Shown: in pieces, positions 23,271 through 35,875 of the stretch
Layout of the letters: the number at the start of each line of letters is the position of its first letter
How positions within the stretch are numbered: the stretch's first letter is position 1
Assembly: GCA_949130495.1 (NCBI GenBank)
Contig: OX422221.1
Span: 480,293,159 to 480,357,158 of the forward strand
Direction: 5' to 3'
DNA length: 64,000 nucleotides
From: Sambucus nigra
Taxonomy: Eukaryota > Streptophyta > Magnoliopsida > Dipsacales > Adoxaceae
Made by a program: the position numbers and the translations under genes
Notes under the pieces: generated by a model
What the model saw: the letters and a program-made list of their open reading frames with translations, nothing else
The model's database searches: none
Told to the model about the DNA's origin: nothing

Positions 23271-26067
23271 CGTGACACCCCTCCCAATTAAATATAGGGT
23301 GATCAGTCCTTTACTAAATTTTAAAACAGGATATACGGTCGGTTCATTCTTAGAATCACTGTCGAAAAAAATATAATCCATAATAATCACCTATAATATA
23401 ATTAAGTAAGTGTCAAAACATTTTCCCTTTTTAATAAAACCATTTAACCACAACATTCCAAAAGTAAATTATAAGCCATTCACCATACATACGAATAATG
23501 AGTACTGAAAAAGAATTTAATACTGAAATTAAATAAGACTAGGTAAAATATCCCAGTTCAAAACTCCAAAGCATAAAAGAAACTAAATACAATATCTCTG
23601 ATAAAATACTAGAAGCGGGCGACACATGCCCTAAATAGGAAGTCTAAGAGAAACTGAATGAAAAGAATAGATTGTGTCTACTGCAAGGACCTACAGTTTC
23701 CACAATAGCTGCATCACGCCTAACAATCCAATCTCTAATTCTGGTACCCCTGCAACTGAGCACCTGGAAATAATATATATATAGGAAAAGAGAGAAAAGA
23801 TGCAATAAACGGGTCAGGGTCCGAGGTTTAAAAAATGATTTAGCAAGTATTTAAAACTGTTTCTTAAAACAAGTCTTATACGCATATTAGTTATCGAATT
23901 CTCACATGAGCTTCTCACCTCTCATCTATAGTGCACGCCTAACGTACATCTAATCTTCCCCTAGTTATACCACCCATTCTAACTAGTATGAAGTCATTAT
24001 AATAGTATCTATACTCACCGGTAGTATACCAGTATCGCCCATACAATACATTTTCAAATTAGCCTATGTCGAACAATTAATTAATATGTTTTCTCGTTTT
24101 CATAATAAATCAATTATACTCTTAGGATTTATTTTATTTATCAACATTTTCATCTCTACTAACTATACACAGTAGAATGATTCTCAAATTTACGTATATA
24201 TACATATAGTCACACTCCCTATATATATATATATATATATATATTCTACTGCTACGCCCCCGGGCTAAGACCCATTAGCGCAACTAACCATAATAATACT
24301 ACACCCCCGGATTATCATCCATTAGTGTACCTATAATAATAATCTTGTACCCCTGGGTTATCACCCATTAGTACACTTATAATAATATTCTTTTACCCCC
24401 GGGTTATTACCTATTAGTACACTTATAATAATATTCTTGTACCCCCGAGTTATCACTCATTAGTGCACCTAACAATAATATTCTTGCACCCCCAGGTTAT
24501 CACCCATTAGTGCTCTTAATAATTATATCACATAATAAGCATACACACATCCTATTATAATATATAGGTATTTCTCCAACCTACATATATAATTCTCATA
24601 CGTATTTCATATCTCAACATTACGTATAATATAAATTTTTAGATTACTATCTATCTCATAATCTCCAATGGACATTCTCTCTATACCAAAATAATTAAAG
24701 TATTAAGTCTCACATATTTTTCTCGAAATTCTGTATTGTTTAAGTTTACTATAGGTCATTTTCTCTCATTCCAAGAAACCCTGTAAACCCAAATTTGGAC
24801 TCGAAGAAAAATCCCAAAAATTCCCTCTGTGGCTCGAACCAGATGGCATGTCATTTGAACGACTGCCACGTATCGTTCGAGCGACTTCGCGCTAGATTCC
24901 ATCTCTCTTGAACGACTTCGCGCGACTTCACGCGAGATTGCGCTGCTCGTCTTCCTACCCAGATTTTCAGCGTTTCTCACCATTTTAGAACCTAAAAACC
25001 TCTAAAATTCAATTGGCAACACCTCATCATCAATACTAATAAACACATATCAGATTATAAGTCATTATTAACATCCTAGGATCCTTAATTCGTTATTGAT
25101 CATCATAATTATACAAAACCCCCAAATTAATTCACATAAACCATAGTTTCCAGAATTTCAATTAAAGAACCTAATCAACTTAGATTCGTTCATCAATACA
25201 TGATTCAATTTTTTAGTTTAACCTCTACATACATGAAGGAATATCAGTAACTAGTTAACCCAACCTCGATTCATCATTTAAACTCAAATTTTCACCCAAT
25301 TAACATGTAAATCAATGGTTAATTACACCTACTCTAACATGAGTATGATTATTGCTAAAGAAAGAAAGTAATAAACACTTGCCTTAAATCAAAGGTCTGA
25401 ATTCTTTGGTGATGTTTGTATAGACGCAATCCTCTCTTCTCGATCTACGCGTTGTTAGTCACGGTTGTGCAAGGTGGTGCTAATTGAGCATTCCCTCTTG
25501 GAAATTGGTTCTCCCTCACACGCTCTGTGGCCGTTATTGATTTTTGTATGTCTTAACCCTGATGGAACTCCCGTAAATGATATAATTATTCTCTAATTTT
25601 CGTCCATTTAATTTTCTCAAAAGTCCAAATTACAAAACTACCCCTACGGGGTGTCGGTTTGGCCTAAAACCTCCCGGAGTTCAAATAAAGTACCCAGGTA
25701 GAGTTTTCTGACTATCTCGACCCTCCCGGACTCAACGGTGCGCTTGAAATCACCATATGAGTTACATAAAAATAATTTATCTTTATATTCCATTCAATTA
25801 GTCCCGACACGACTCACGTGCGTGTCAGACTTAAATTACCAAACTTTCGTATTATTCACCCTCGATAATTTATCAAAGTATATAGTTCCATATTACATAT
25901 CACATGGTAATGTTAACTCAAGAAGTATTAACCCTTGGCATGCTATTTAATATTTTTTTTAAATCCGGATTAATTTAACAATTAAATTCTCACATTTTAA
26001 TTCAATTAATCCCACGGTAATAACTACCCTCATAATTATTTAAATCATCAAAATATTAGGTATCACA
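23271..26067 (-). repeat. 5' LTR of chromovirus
   Basis: Aligned with 15592-18467; ends GGTATCACA. The first base of the terminal TGTGACACC is C here. It has a shorter (TA)n tract, lacks most of the (TAC)n tract, and carries one fewer 46 bp unit than the 3' copy. Confidence 0.92.
24252..24525. repeat. 46 bp minisatellite in LTR, 6 copies
   Basis: Units start at about 24252, 24299, 24345, 24391, 24437 and 24484; homologous to the seven-copy array at 16605-16925. Confidence 0.88.
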
Positions 26068-26072
26068 TGTGT

Positions 26073-26665
26073 GTGTGTGTGATGCATGTGTTAGAACACA
26101 GTTAAAACATTTTTCACACTATAACACAAGGAGTGTTGGCTATAAGATCTTGAAACGACAAGAGTCGACGTAAAGCTGGAACAAAGTGTGGAGAAGGTAG
26201 CAAGCTGAGAAAGCCACATCAACATCAGAACTGCAGAGAAGTTAGAATCAATCCAGTGGGTACATATTCTAAACTTGTATATGTCTATTTTGTTTCCATG
26301 TGTGTTAAATAGTTTGTAACTTGTATATTTGATTTTAGTGGATTTTTGGTTTGTGACTTAGAAGTCACCGTGGATGTTTTCTCAGTTGGGTGAGGTTTTA
26401 CCACATTAGAAACTGTGTGTACCTAATCTTTCTACATCTCCTCATCTCATTCTTGTTGGTGTGCTAATTTTACTTGATTTAAACTATTTTAGTTTTGTTT
26501 TTCAAAACTAGTGACATAATCTTGAACATATCTCGTACATTTTTTAATAAACACAACTTGTGATTAATCTGTTTGATTTAAAGAAAAGAGTTTCCCCAAA
26601 AAATAGTTCGGAGTTACTTAGATAGTTTAATCTTGAATTAAACGACTTAAGTAACAGCTTTTTCA
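26073..26665 (+). repeat. 3' LTR of copia element 2, right part
   Basis: Resumes the LTR homology (to 7660-8266 of the 5' LTR) immediately after the gypsy insertion and its TGTGT duplication, and ends TTTTCA. Confidence 0.92.
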
Positions 26666-26670
26666 TCCGG

Positions 26671-29089
26671 GAACGCTAATTAGTTAATGTGTGGAACATC
26701 AATAATAAGTGGAACGTTAATATTAATAACAACATTACTATTTTAGTCAAACATTGGTATTTAGTAATACCGTTAATATTTTTATTAAGAAAGTATTAAA
26801 ATCTGTTATTAATAATGTTAATAAAAAATTAGCATTCCAAAAGAGTAAATTTTAGTTAATAATAACATTAATAATTTCTGGAATACATGGTATACATTGT
26901 AACACCTCGTATTTTTAAATAATATATTTTAGCATTTTTATATTACACGTGTGCTAGTAATTTAATTAAGAAGAAAAATATTGAGTATTCAATAAATATG
27001 AACTAGTAAGAGTAGAATTAATATTTATATGGAAATAAGTTTACTAAGTGTTATTAAATAAATAAAATTCAATCAGTTGTCAGTATGTCGTAGTGGATAG
27101 AAATGATGGGGATTGAAGGTATCTCAATCGGGATAAACGAGTAGGCAATTTTTTAGTTCAGATAGGATATTGATGTCGGGTAACTTGGATGATCATTTTA
27201 AGGGAATGGCTGATCTGGAATGGGTTAAAATTGTCAAAATCAACTACATGGGGATGAGATTTGATATCGTGTGCTTTTTAGACTAATCAAGGCCCGCTTG
27301 GGGGCGTACGGGTCATTTTACACTATGGGGTTAACCTAATTTCAGGAATATGGATTTAAATAAGACTTTAAGAGTTAGGAGGAAACCCCTTTACATATTG
27401 AAATACCTGAGAGTGAAATTGGTGAGAAAGGAGGAAGAAACACATAAGGGATTCAAGAGGGAGGATCGATTAGAGGCAAATATTGTGAGTTCTTGGCTAG
27501 GGTCAACCCTAAAAGAAGGAAATCATAATTTATTCTACATCTAAGGAAAGTATTCACCCTTGGTTATTAGTTTTGTGTAATTTTACATTCATATCAAAAT
27601 TCCTACAGTAGAACTAATTTTGGGATGGGGGTTCGCATGTTAAAACGGGCTGGGGAGACGAACCTATATGATTTTATTAATGAAAGTTATCACTAAATGA
27701 TATTACATGCACTTTCATGATTAATATGATGTAAGTGTAAAGAAATTAAGATTTGAGTCGGTGAAAGAATGTTCTTGAAAAGGTGAAGTCTTGAAATTGT
27801 GATATACGTAATGAAATTAAAGAATTGACGAATTCGGGAACAATTGTTTCTTAACTATGGATCTAAGGATGGCAATAGATTCGAGTTTATGTTTGGAACC
27901 ATAGGAGGATGAAATAAATCAATTTGGTGGTCATACTTTTGATTTAGGTGATAGGTTTAGATGAAATCCTGTCACATTAATTAAGAACTAGGCTTTTTTC
28001 CTAGAACGAATCTATTTGGCCTCCATGAGGAAGACCATTCAAAAAATTATAAATTTTAAAGGGTTTATAATTGTGTCGTAGCACTTCTGAGAAATTTGTA
28101 AATCATTACACAACCTTGAGTAAGTGAGAATAGACTTGAAATATGAAATATGGGGGTATGGTAGGATGATACTTAGAATAAAATCTATGGATGGGGATAT
28201 GATGTGTTCGTTTAAACTTTATTTTCGGGCTGGTTGGGAAGGTTTGGCTATTCTGAAAATATTATATGGTGATGTTAAATTAATTAGTGGATGCTTATAT
28301 ATATATATATATACACAGCGGAATGCCCGTCCCTGAAAGCACGTTGAAAATTTTTCAAAGACCAAAATGTGTAATCAATTTAAATTGAGTTTTATCACAA
28401 CACAAATGTGAAAAGAATTTATCATTAAAAGTACTCAAGCTTCTCAGAACCAGGGGTCAGATTTGGACACCGAATCTTCTCAAAAGTCTGTTGCCCCTTC
28501 TCAATCCATTGATAACAGAAAGTAGATTCCAACAGGAGTGAGTGGACGTAATCCTACTATCCCTTCACAATCTGTGGGTTTGTGGGTTGTGTGAGAAAAT
28601 GATGTTAATGGCTTTGTCGGTTCCTAACTGTGTTTGGAGAGGTTGGTCGGTAATGTTGTTGCTTCTTTCGATCATAAAATTTTCCAATGAAACCCTCTCG
28701 TTGTTGCCATCCTGCTATATTTTAGATATAAAAGAGAGGGATATGAAAACCATTAAAATATATATAAAAAGTTGTAAAGGAAGACATGGAAGTATTTTAT
28801 TTATTGAGCAAAATACTTTAAATAATGAGATGTCAAATGAAGATTCAACCATCATTTTCCACGAACCATTATCGTATACATACGAATAATTCTCATTATG
28901 TTAAATCCAGAATCTGAAGGCTTACAATAGTATAGACATAGAGTATTAGCCACAAAGAATGGACATAAGAGGCAAGTGACTAATTAATAAAAGAGATATA
29001 TAGATTAAGAGAATGGTTTATATTAATTGGCCAAGTTGAAGTTAGACTTTAGTCATTAAGAGTGTGATATAATCATTACAATTGATATA
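26671..29089. other. intergenic, no gene seen; possible LTR remnant
   Basis: The first ~220 bp are AT-rich with AATAATGTTAATAA repeats like those at 6200-6240 on the other side of copia element 2. From 26898 the sequence starts TGTAACACCTCGTATTTTT, a beginning typical of chromovirus LTRs, but I find no matching end or internal domain. A (TA)n tract lies at 28298-28314. Small open frames (27350, 28124, 28542) have no protein-like motifs I recognise. Confidence 0.4.
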
Positions 29090-29164
29090 CTATATGTAGA
29101 CACCCCATTCTGCTACCCCCTAACTCTCCTAAGGTCCCTAGTACCTCCCTCCATCGCTGCAAAC

Positions 29165-29840
29165 CCAAGTCATGTCCCGAGTACTCATCTGGAAGCCATC
29201 GGACACTCCCCGACTCATTTTGACCCAAAAGTCAAACTCTTCATCTCGATCGAGACTGAATGAATCCTCGAAGGGCACTGAATTCCCTTTCCAATGGTCC
29301 ACCCCATGCGCGATTCTGACTTACCATGCAGACAAACGGTCCGTTTGCATTCGAAACTTGACCTAGAGGCCACCGGGCGCTCCCGGGTTCTGTTTGACCT
29401 AAGTCAACTCTTCAACTCAATCGAGGCTGAATGAATCTTAAAAGGTCCCTGAATACTCTTTCCAATGGTCTACCCCGTGCACGATACCGACTTTCCATGC
29501 GGACGAACGATCCGTTTAACTTCGGGAAGCCATCGAGCACTTCCCGGGATTGGTTGACCAAAGTCAACTCTACGAATCGGGTCAAACTCTTTGGAATGTC
29601 TAAGTAAATATCCTAACCTTTCCAATGGTATTCCCCGTGTGCGATTAGGACTTACTATGCAGACGAACGATCCGTTTGCGTCCGCGCGATTCCCCGTTCG
29701 ACGGACCGACAAACGCTTTCGAGCCATATTTGACCCAAAGTCAATTCCGGAACTCGTGAGCGGTCCAAAATACTTTCAAAGGTCTCTGAAATACCTTTCC
29801 AATGGTATGCCCCGTGCACAATTCTGATCGATGGTTTGCC
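29165..29840 (+). repeat. diverged ~170 bp tandem repeats in LTR U3
   Basis: Four units share TTTCCAATGGT, a CCCCGTGCRCGATTC-like stretch, GACTTACCATGCGG and GAACGATCCGTTT. Anchors (TTTCCAATGGT) fall near 29289, 29460, 29618 and 29796. The same array is in the 3' LTR (45590-46260). Confidence 0.8.
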
Positions 29841-29963
29841 CTCGGCGACCAATTTTCCGAAAAAGCCTAAAGCGCACTGCCAAATGGCAGGTCCCAGACC
29901 CTGTCTATCGGCACCTGCCAATAAGTAGTGCCATGGAAGTGACGATCGTCAAACCCCTGGGCC

Positions 29964-29970
29964 TATAAAA
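29964..29970 (+). promoter_or_regulatory. TATA box of Tat-like 5' LTR
   Basis: TATAAAA, preceded by CCTGGGCC. The 3' LTR copy is at 46384-46390 with CTTGGACC before it. Confidence 0.6.
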
Positions 29971-31178
29971 AATAGGCCTTGGCCTCATTTGGAGGAGGGG
30001 CCCAGATCTGAAGGAAATCACTCACAACAAGTCCCATAAACCTCTCTCGAAGGCAACGTGATTTCAACTTCCAAATGCCTTTTTCACTTCCACTTTTCAT
30101 CATCCCTTTCATCAAACTTGATGAATTAACCACTCTCCATAATCATCCAAGTGCAAGGGATGCTTTTCAACATTCAAGATCAAGCTCAAAGTCTCCCAGA
30201 AGGTCCATCTTTCTCACCCTTCTCTTCAAATCTTCTTAAATTTGCAATAACTTGTTTTATTACTTAAGCACTTTTATTATCTTACTTCATATACCCTAAC
30301 ATACTTTTTATCTATTATTATTGCACATCTCATATTTTCATATAAATAAAACCCAAAAAATAAGAAAAAGAGGGTTTGCTCATAAATTCCAAATAGGGAT
30401 TCTCACACTTTTTCCGCACCTTTCTCACAACTAAAAACACTTTTTTCTACACACACACGCACACTTCCAAATAAGAGATTTCTTCATTTGGATTTATGGG
30501 TTAAACCCCACCCCTCATTTGTATGCGAACTACGTAGACTTTGATGCCTTTATGGTCTACGTAGGCATCTCGGGGTAAAACCCGAGACTCGAGTCCTTTT
30601 CTCACTTTTTCTCTTATTTTGCATCTTCTCTTTATCTCATTTTCTATTAATATTCTATACATTCGTTCTTCGTGGCGTATTATTCCACATGCGTTATCGT
30701 TCCCCTATAACAATCAACGCAAGGGTAATTGCGTAAATCCTATTTTCTACATTAATCCCACTTTCCTACTCGCTTTATCTTTTCCATGATACAAGTTGAG
30801 GATTCCTACCTCCATCCTATATATACACCTGCACACATATCACGGGGGGAAATATAAAGGAAAATAACAAATATTCATGAGAGACCGAAACGACGGAATG
30901 GGTGCCTAACACCTTCCCATTTTGTAACTAAGCCTCCGAACCCTTCTCGAATCATTTTGGTTTCACACGCACCAGTATGTCTTTGGATTCCATCCTTCGG
31001 GGTGGCTTCCCCTTTTTCTTTTGTCTGTTTTGAGTAAAATAGACTGGCGACTCTGAATCTTTGTACATTTTCACACCTCACAAATCGACGCCGGCCGAAG
31101 CGCTCTCTCTCGAGAGGGGACGTGCGGGACCTAAAGGATCCTTTCTCCCTCCGCGGTGGGGATCGGGGATGGACACAG

Positions 31179-31196
31179 TGGCGACCCTTCTAGGAA
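31179..31196 (+). other. primer binding site of Tat-like element
   Basis: TGGCGACCCTTCTAGGAA begins 1 bp after the LTR. TGGCGAC-type primer sites are usual in Tat/Ogre elements; the exact tRNA is not assigned here. Confidence 0.65.
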
Positions 31197-32140
31197 GGTG
31201 TATTTTATTATTTTGAGGGCTTAACTCTATTTACATGAACGCTATATTTGCTTATGCTTCCCCCCTTTCCATGTGTATCCCATGCTTATTCCTATATTCA
31301 CACACTTGTAGAAAAATAGTCCATGTACACTTCACACCACGTGCACCTAGGATCACACGTATATCCCCATGTTGCACGCATCACCTATCCATACTTGGTG
31401 TACCTTTTGGGGTACTTGTATTTTGTTCTCGGTTTGGCATAATCAAGAAAGGCATTCTCATCATAAGATACTAATAAGATAATCATGCATGATTCACACG
31501 ATATCACCAAAGAGCATTGCTATTGACCAAATTTTACCCAGTAACTGGAGGGTCACTTCGTGATGGGCGCTGGTCCGGCAGGTCACAGTTAGCCTAAGCG
31601 ATATGACTCTCACCTTCCATTGGCCAAGTACCTTCGACGTATATCGAACGGTTCCCCCACATCGTACCGCTTGACCGAAGTCATGACGGGAGGTATATCG
31701 CAGAGAATTCGTTCACGTACGCCGAGTATATCGAATTCTCTCTCACACGTACTATCCCCACGAGGTATATGGTGAGGTAATTCACGTACACTCAGGTATA
31801 TCAAATGGCTTTTCCACACGTACCGATTGCCCGCAAGAGAAAGATGTATATTGTGGAAGTCACGCCAAAGGGGGGAACCCATGACGATTCAACCAACCAA
31901 CTGCATACCCGCATATAGGTGTCAAACCTAGGACACACACTTTAGATTGTCGGTTTTAACCCGAAACTCTGCCGAAATTTCGGGTCGGCCTGCCCCCCAA
32001 TTTTCGCGCATTTTTTAAAATGGGACCCTGTCCGCGAGCCTGCTTACAAGTCCAAACGTAGCTTTGCATATATTAAGACCCCCACTTTTCCAGGCTCGGG
32101 CCCATCCGGCATTGCATTTAGGAGAAATACAAGTGAGAAC

Positions 32141-32141
<1 letters not shown>

Positions 32142-32190
<49 letters not shown>
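32142..32190. repeat. (TAA)n microsatellite
   Basis: About 16 uninterrupted TAA units in the element's leader. Confidence 0.95.
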
Positions 32191-32210
32191 CATGCTGAGT
32201 TCCGTTTCCA

Positions 32211-32395
32211 AAAACATTTCTCCCTTTCTTTATCAAAAAATCCAAAAATATTTCTCCCTTCTTTATTAAAAATCCAAAAACATTTCTCCCTTTCTTTATC
32301 AAAAAATCCAAAAACATTTATCCCTTCTTTATCAAAAAATCCAAAAAAAAATTTCTCCCTTCTTTGTCAAAAATCAAAAAATAGTTTCTTCCCTT
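32211..32395. repeat. ~33 bp tandem repeats in leader
   Basis: Five to six copies of a unit of the form ATTTCTCCCTTCTTTATC followed by AAAAAATCCAAAAAC, drifting in A-tract length. Confidence 0.85.
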
Positions 32396-32547
32396 TTTCT
32401 AAAAAATAAATCTCATCCTACGCCTTCTCAGGTCGATCGCACGCCCTTGGCCTGGCTCCTTATTGGCTTCAGTCTTCAGTTAAATCACCTCAGAGTTTCA
32501 TTCGCTCCTTTACTACTTCTTTCGAGTCCGAAATCCATCCATCTTCC

Positions 32548-34783
32548 ATGGAGAATGCAGATTAAGCACCAGTTATACAACCGGATCTGCCAACAGTCCT
32601 AGCTCAGCTCGTGGCCAAGATTGACAACCTCTAAGATGAGGTCCGAGAAATGCAACGAAACCAAGTTCCTACCTCAAGATCCCAAGTCCCTGTTCTCTCG
32701 TGCTATAGGTCCACCCGAGCCTATATGGGTCTCGAAATAATATCAGTACGCTCCACATGCCCCTCCTGCCAATGGGCCGCCGTCTGCCCAGCTTTCGATG
32801 CCAAACATTGCCTAGCCCATGGATTACCTGCCTTTGGTCATTGATCCAAAAGAGGAGGAGTTGAATAAAGTCAAAGAATATCTTCAGATGCTCACTAAGA
32901 AGTTCGACGAAGTCCGAATCTCTGGGAATTACATGGACTACACCCATATGTCTCCTTATCATAAAACAAGGTTACCCGAGAAGTTCAAGATGCCAAATAT
33001 CGAGAAGTTCGGGGGGAGTGGCCCCCCAATTGTTCATCTTCGCAGTTATCATCGTTCCATGACTCTACTAGGGGCTTCTGAAGAAGTAATGGAAAAATTG
33101 TTTCAACAAACTTTGAAAGACAGCGCCCTCCGATGGTTTTTATCTCTTGAGGAATCCAGAATCCGTAGTTGGGAGGATGTAGCCCGAGAATTCATGTCCC
33201 AATACAAATACAACGAAGAGCTCGAGGTCACCCGCAGTGATTTATATCTGTTCAAACAAAACTCCGGAGAATTCGTTAGTGACTTTATAGCCCGATGGAG
33301 GGAAAAAGCAACTACCATGACCAATCGGCCATTTGAGGAAGAACAAGTCAACATAGTCAAGAAGAATTTCTTGCACTATGTTCGAGGAACCATGGGAGGA
33401 CAATACTGCCCCCACTTTCGAGCTCTCAGAGAAGCATCAGTAGAAATCGAGGAAAGTCTTGCCAAAATAGAAGTTGAACCGAAGAAGGTGTCCCGACAGT
33501 TCACCCCTAGAAAGTATGACAAGCCTGCTAATGCTACAGTTTCAACCATCAACAACATCTCTCAACCAACCACATCATGGGCACCAGAAATTCGCCCTTC
33601 CCCCATCCGAAAGGAATACACTGAGCTTCATGCGCCCCTCTCCAAAGTCTACCAAGCCCTGTTAAGCCGAGACCTTATAAAGCCCTTGGATCCCCGTCCA
33701 TTACCCAATCCACTCCCAAAAAACTTCAAAACCGATGCTCATTATGCCTTCTACCAAACTGCTAGCCATACCACCGACCAATGCTTCAACCTTCGAAACA
33801 TAATCCAAGATCTCATCGATCGAGGTACCATTTCCCCGCCAGCCAACCCTAAGCCAAACACCACTCATAACCCCCTCTCAAATCACATAAATGCCATCTT
33901 CATAGAAGAAAACCCGAATTTTGATCCATCAACCCAAATCACACCCCTATACCCTCCTAAACCTCTTCAAATTTGTCCATATTTCCTCATACACCCTACT
34001 AGCCTCACTGATCAGGCATTGTCACTCCTCACCAGAGCATGCATCGTTGTCCGTACCTGTTCCAGAAATGGAAGAATGGAATTGTCAGAAGTCTTAAATC
34101 AACTCCTAGAGTTCAGATTGAAATTTCCTTCACAGATGAATATCGACTGCCAAAGGTTTAGTGCGCTATTTTTAGAAGCACAGAAATGGGACCAAGAATC
34201 AGATAGGTGGGTGGTACCATTCGATGAAGTCAGCTTAGATGGTGTTGTCCAGATCATGGAAGAAGTATTCAAGAAAACCAACAGCATTTGCAGTATCATC
34301 GAGTTATTTGATGTTTTGAAGCTACAAGGGCACCTAGTCCCTTCACCCTTACACATCCTCACAGAATGGGAAAACCTATATGAGGAAGCCGTTGAAGTTG
34401 TGGAATGCATCGACTTTATAGGGAAAGACAAAATTGTTGCCACCGGATGGGGGGAAGGAGTCGAAGATTCAAGCAAGGAACAAGCTTTAGGAAGAACTGG
34501 ACTAGTAGCCGACTTATGTGGGATGATAATATTTGAAGAACTCCTTGGATAAATAGACAGGGTGGCAGAGAAACCTGAGATTGACGAGGAAACTGGATTT
34601 AAGTTTTTCCCTTCTTCAGTAAATCACATGACGAGATCTGGTAGACATTACCAAGTTCCAAGCTCACTACTAGTAAATGAAAAAGGGAACGGCGTTGAAA
34701 ACCTTCCTATGCCAGAGATGACCATTGAGGAGAGCAAGATCCTCGATCAACTGAAGAAAACTCAAGCTAACATCACTCTATGA
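32548..34783 (+). pseudogene. Tat-lineage Gag
   Basis: The likely native start is the ATG at 32548 (MENAD), followed at once by a TAA, a second stop at ~32632 and a frameshift before 32819. From 32819 a 577-codon frame runs to a TAA at 34552, the longest open frame here. It holds the Retrotrans_gag core (YHKTRLPEKFKMPNIEKFGG, ALRWFLSLEESRIRSWEDV, LYLFKQNSGEFVSDFIARW, FRALREASVEIEESL) and a late HTTDQCFNLRNIIQDLIDRG block replacing a classical zinc knuckle. The same phase continues to 34783. Gag forms the particle. Confidence 0.88.
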
Positions 34784-34792
34784 GGGCTTTTC

Positions 34793-35875
34793 ATGTCTTC
34801 CCAGCAGCACAGAAGTGCTTTAATCAAGTTACTCACAGGACCCATAGTTCCTCCTTCTACCACACCAGAAGAAGCGATGAATTTGGTCGGATCCTTGACC
34901 TCCACCCGAATTCTGTCCTTTTCTGAAGAAGAAATCCCCAGAATTGGGCCAAATCACAATCATACACTCAGCATCTCCATCAAAGTTATGGGGAAGGTTG
35001 TACCACTTTCTCTCGTTGATAACGGATCCACTTTGAATGTCTGCCCACTAAGAACCTTCAAATGTTTAGGCCTAAAAGAAAGTGACCTCGCTCCAACCTC
35101 AGCTGCCGTGGGTGCCTACGATAATACCCGTCGTGAGGTGATGGGATCCATAAAACTTGCAATAGGTATTGACCCTATAAACCCCGTCGTTGAATTCCAA
35201 GTCATAGACATCCCAGCCTGTTTCAACCTGATGCTCGGACGACCCTGGCTCCACAGTATAAAGGGTGTCTCTTCCTCAATCCATCAGAAATTAAAGTTCT
35301 TCGTCGATGGGCGAGTCATCACCATCTTGGGTGACGACGACAACGCCGAGGGTGCAAGAACCAGCAGTCCAATTCTTGAGATATAGCATGGGGCAAATGA
35401 TATGCTCCTATTAGGATTTCGAGTCGAGCCATCCATACTCCCGGCAGGGGACGATTTCAAAGAAAGAATTTGTCCATAATATGACCCTCATTGCAATGTC
35501 AATGTGATTCAGATATTCAGAAACATGCATTTCATTCCCGGACTGGGGCTAGGACAAAGGCAGCACGGGATACTTGAGCCCATCGAACTGAAGAAAGCTT
35601 TCCCTCCCTGTGGCTTGGGATATCAACCATCAGAACAAGAGCTCAGAATGATATGCCAGTCTCGATCAAAGAGAGGGTTAGACTGCATCCGAACTATCTC
35701 AGGAGATTCCTTGAATGGACGATTTATCAAAGAAGGCGAGGATTTCTCCTTTTGTAGTTTTCCAGAACCATGGTACGACCACACAGACAAGAAGATAAAC
35801 CTAGAATGGAGATCTTTTTCCAGGATAGCTACCCATGGGCCGAAAGTTTCCAACACCAGGTGCCACTGCTCATAA
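34793..35875 (+). pseudogene. Tat-lineage aspartic protease and G-patch-like tail
   Basis: Same phase as gag after a stop at ~34781. Protease residues are SISIKVMGKVVPLSLVDNGS, then LNVCPLRTFKCLGL, VGAYDNTRREVMGSIKLAI and FNLMLGRPWLH. DNGS replaces the common DTGS, which I recall as normal for Tat proteases. After stops at 35386 and ~35478 comes a glycine-rich MHFIPGLGLGQRQHG / CGLGYQPSEQE stretch resembling a G-patch. The frame is lost at 35875. The protease matures the polyprotein. Confidence 0.82.

Larger units (their letters stand above)
15592..26067 (-). mobile_element. chromovirus-type (Tekay/Del-like) Ty3/gypsy retrotransposon
   Basis: Flanked by TGTGT at 15587-15591 and 26068-26072. 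LTRs of 2876 and 2797 bp bound a minus-strand interior in gypsy order: PBS, gag, protease, RT, RNase H, integrase with chromodomain-like tail, polypurine tract. A Gag starting MPPRR, long LTRs and the C-terminal VPLVWVQW block suggest the Tekay/Del group. All domains have stops or shifts. It lies inside the 3' LTR of copia element 2, so it is the younger of the two. Confidence 0.93.
6246..26665 (+). mobile_element. Ty1/copia retrotransposon with split 3' LTR
   Basis: Long direct repeats define the LTRs: 6246-8266 and 14183-15591 plus 26073-26665. Removing the nested gypsy insertion (15592-26067) and its duplicated TGTGT leaves an element of ~9.9 kb. The order is LTR, PBS, gag, protease, integrase, RT, RNase H, LTR, as in copia. 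Flanks are TTCGG (6241-6245) and TCCGG (26666-26670), a 4/5 match for a target duplication. Long LTRs and a long gag with a coiled coil suggest a Sirevirus-like element. All coding domains carry stops. Confidence 0.93.
29095..31177 (+). repeat. 5' LTR of Tat-like element
   Basis: Starts TGTAGACACCCC and ends GATGGACACA. It contains four diverged ~170 bp repeats (29165-29840), a TATA box at 29964-29970, a paired ACTACGT/TACGTAGGC motif at 30527-30567, and a CG-rich end. It has 74 bp near 30080-30150 that the other LTR lacks. Confidence 0.93.
31197..32547 (+). other. 5' leader of Tat-like element
   Basis: No coding sequence. From 31640 to 31860 a diverged repeat recurs about four times (GGTATATCG-like, then a spacer, then CACGTAC). 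A (TAA)n microsatellite of ~16 units lies at 32142-32190 and an A/T-rich ~33 bp repeat at 32211-32395. Confidence 0.6.

Noticed and set aside
28542..28889. 115-codon open frame as a gene.
   Set aside because: No recognisable motif, no splice or promoter signals, AT-rich context; likely chance.
32015..32317. Minus-strand 100-codon frame with FLIKKG repeats and a Tyr run.
   Set aside because: It is the translation of the (TAA)n microsatellite and A-rich tandem repeats in the Tat leader.
32819..34552. The 577-codon frame as a possible host gene.
   Set aside because: It contains a Retrotrans_gag core, lies between matching LTRs and is followed by protease, RT and integrase.
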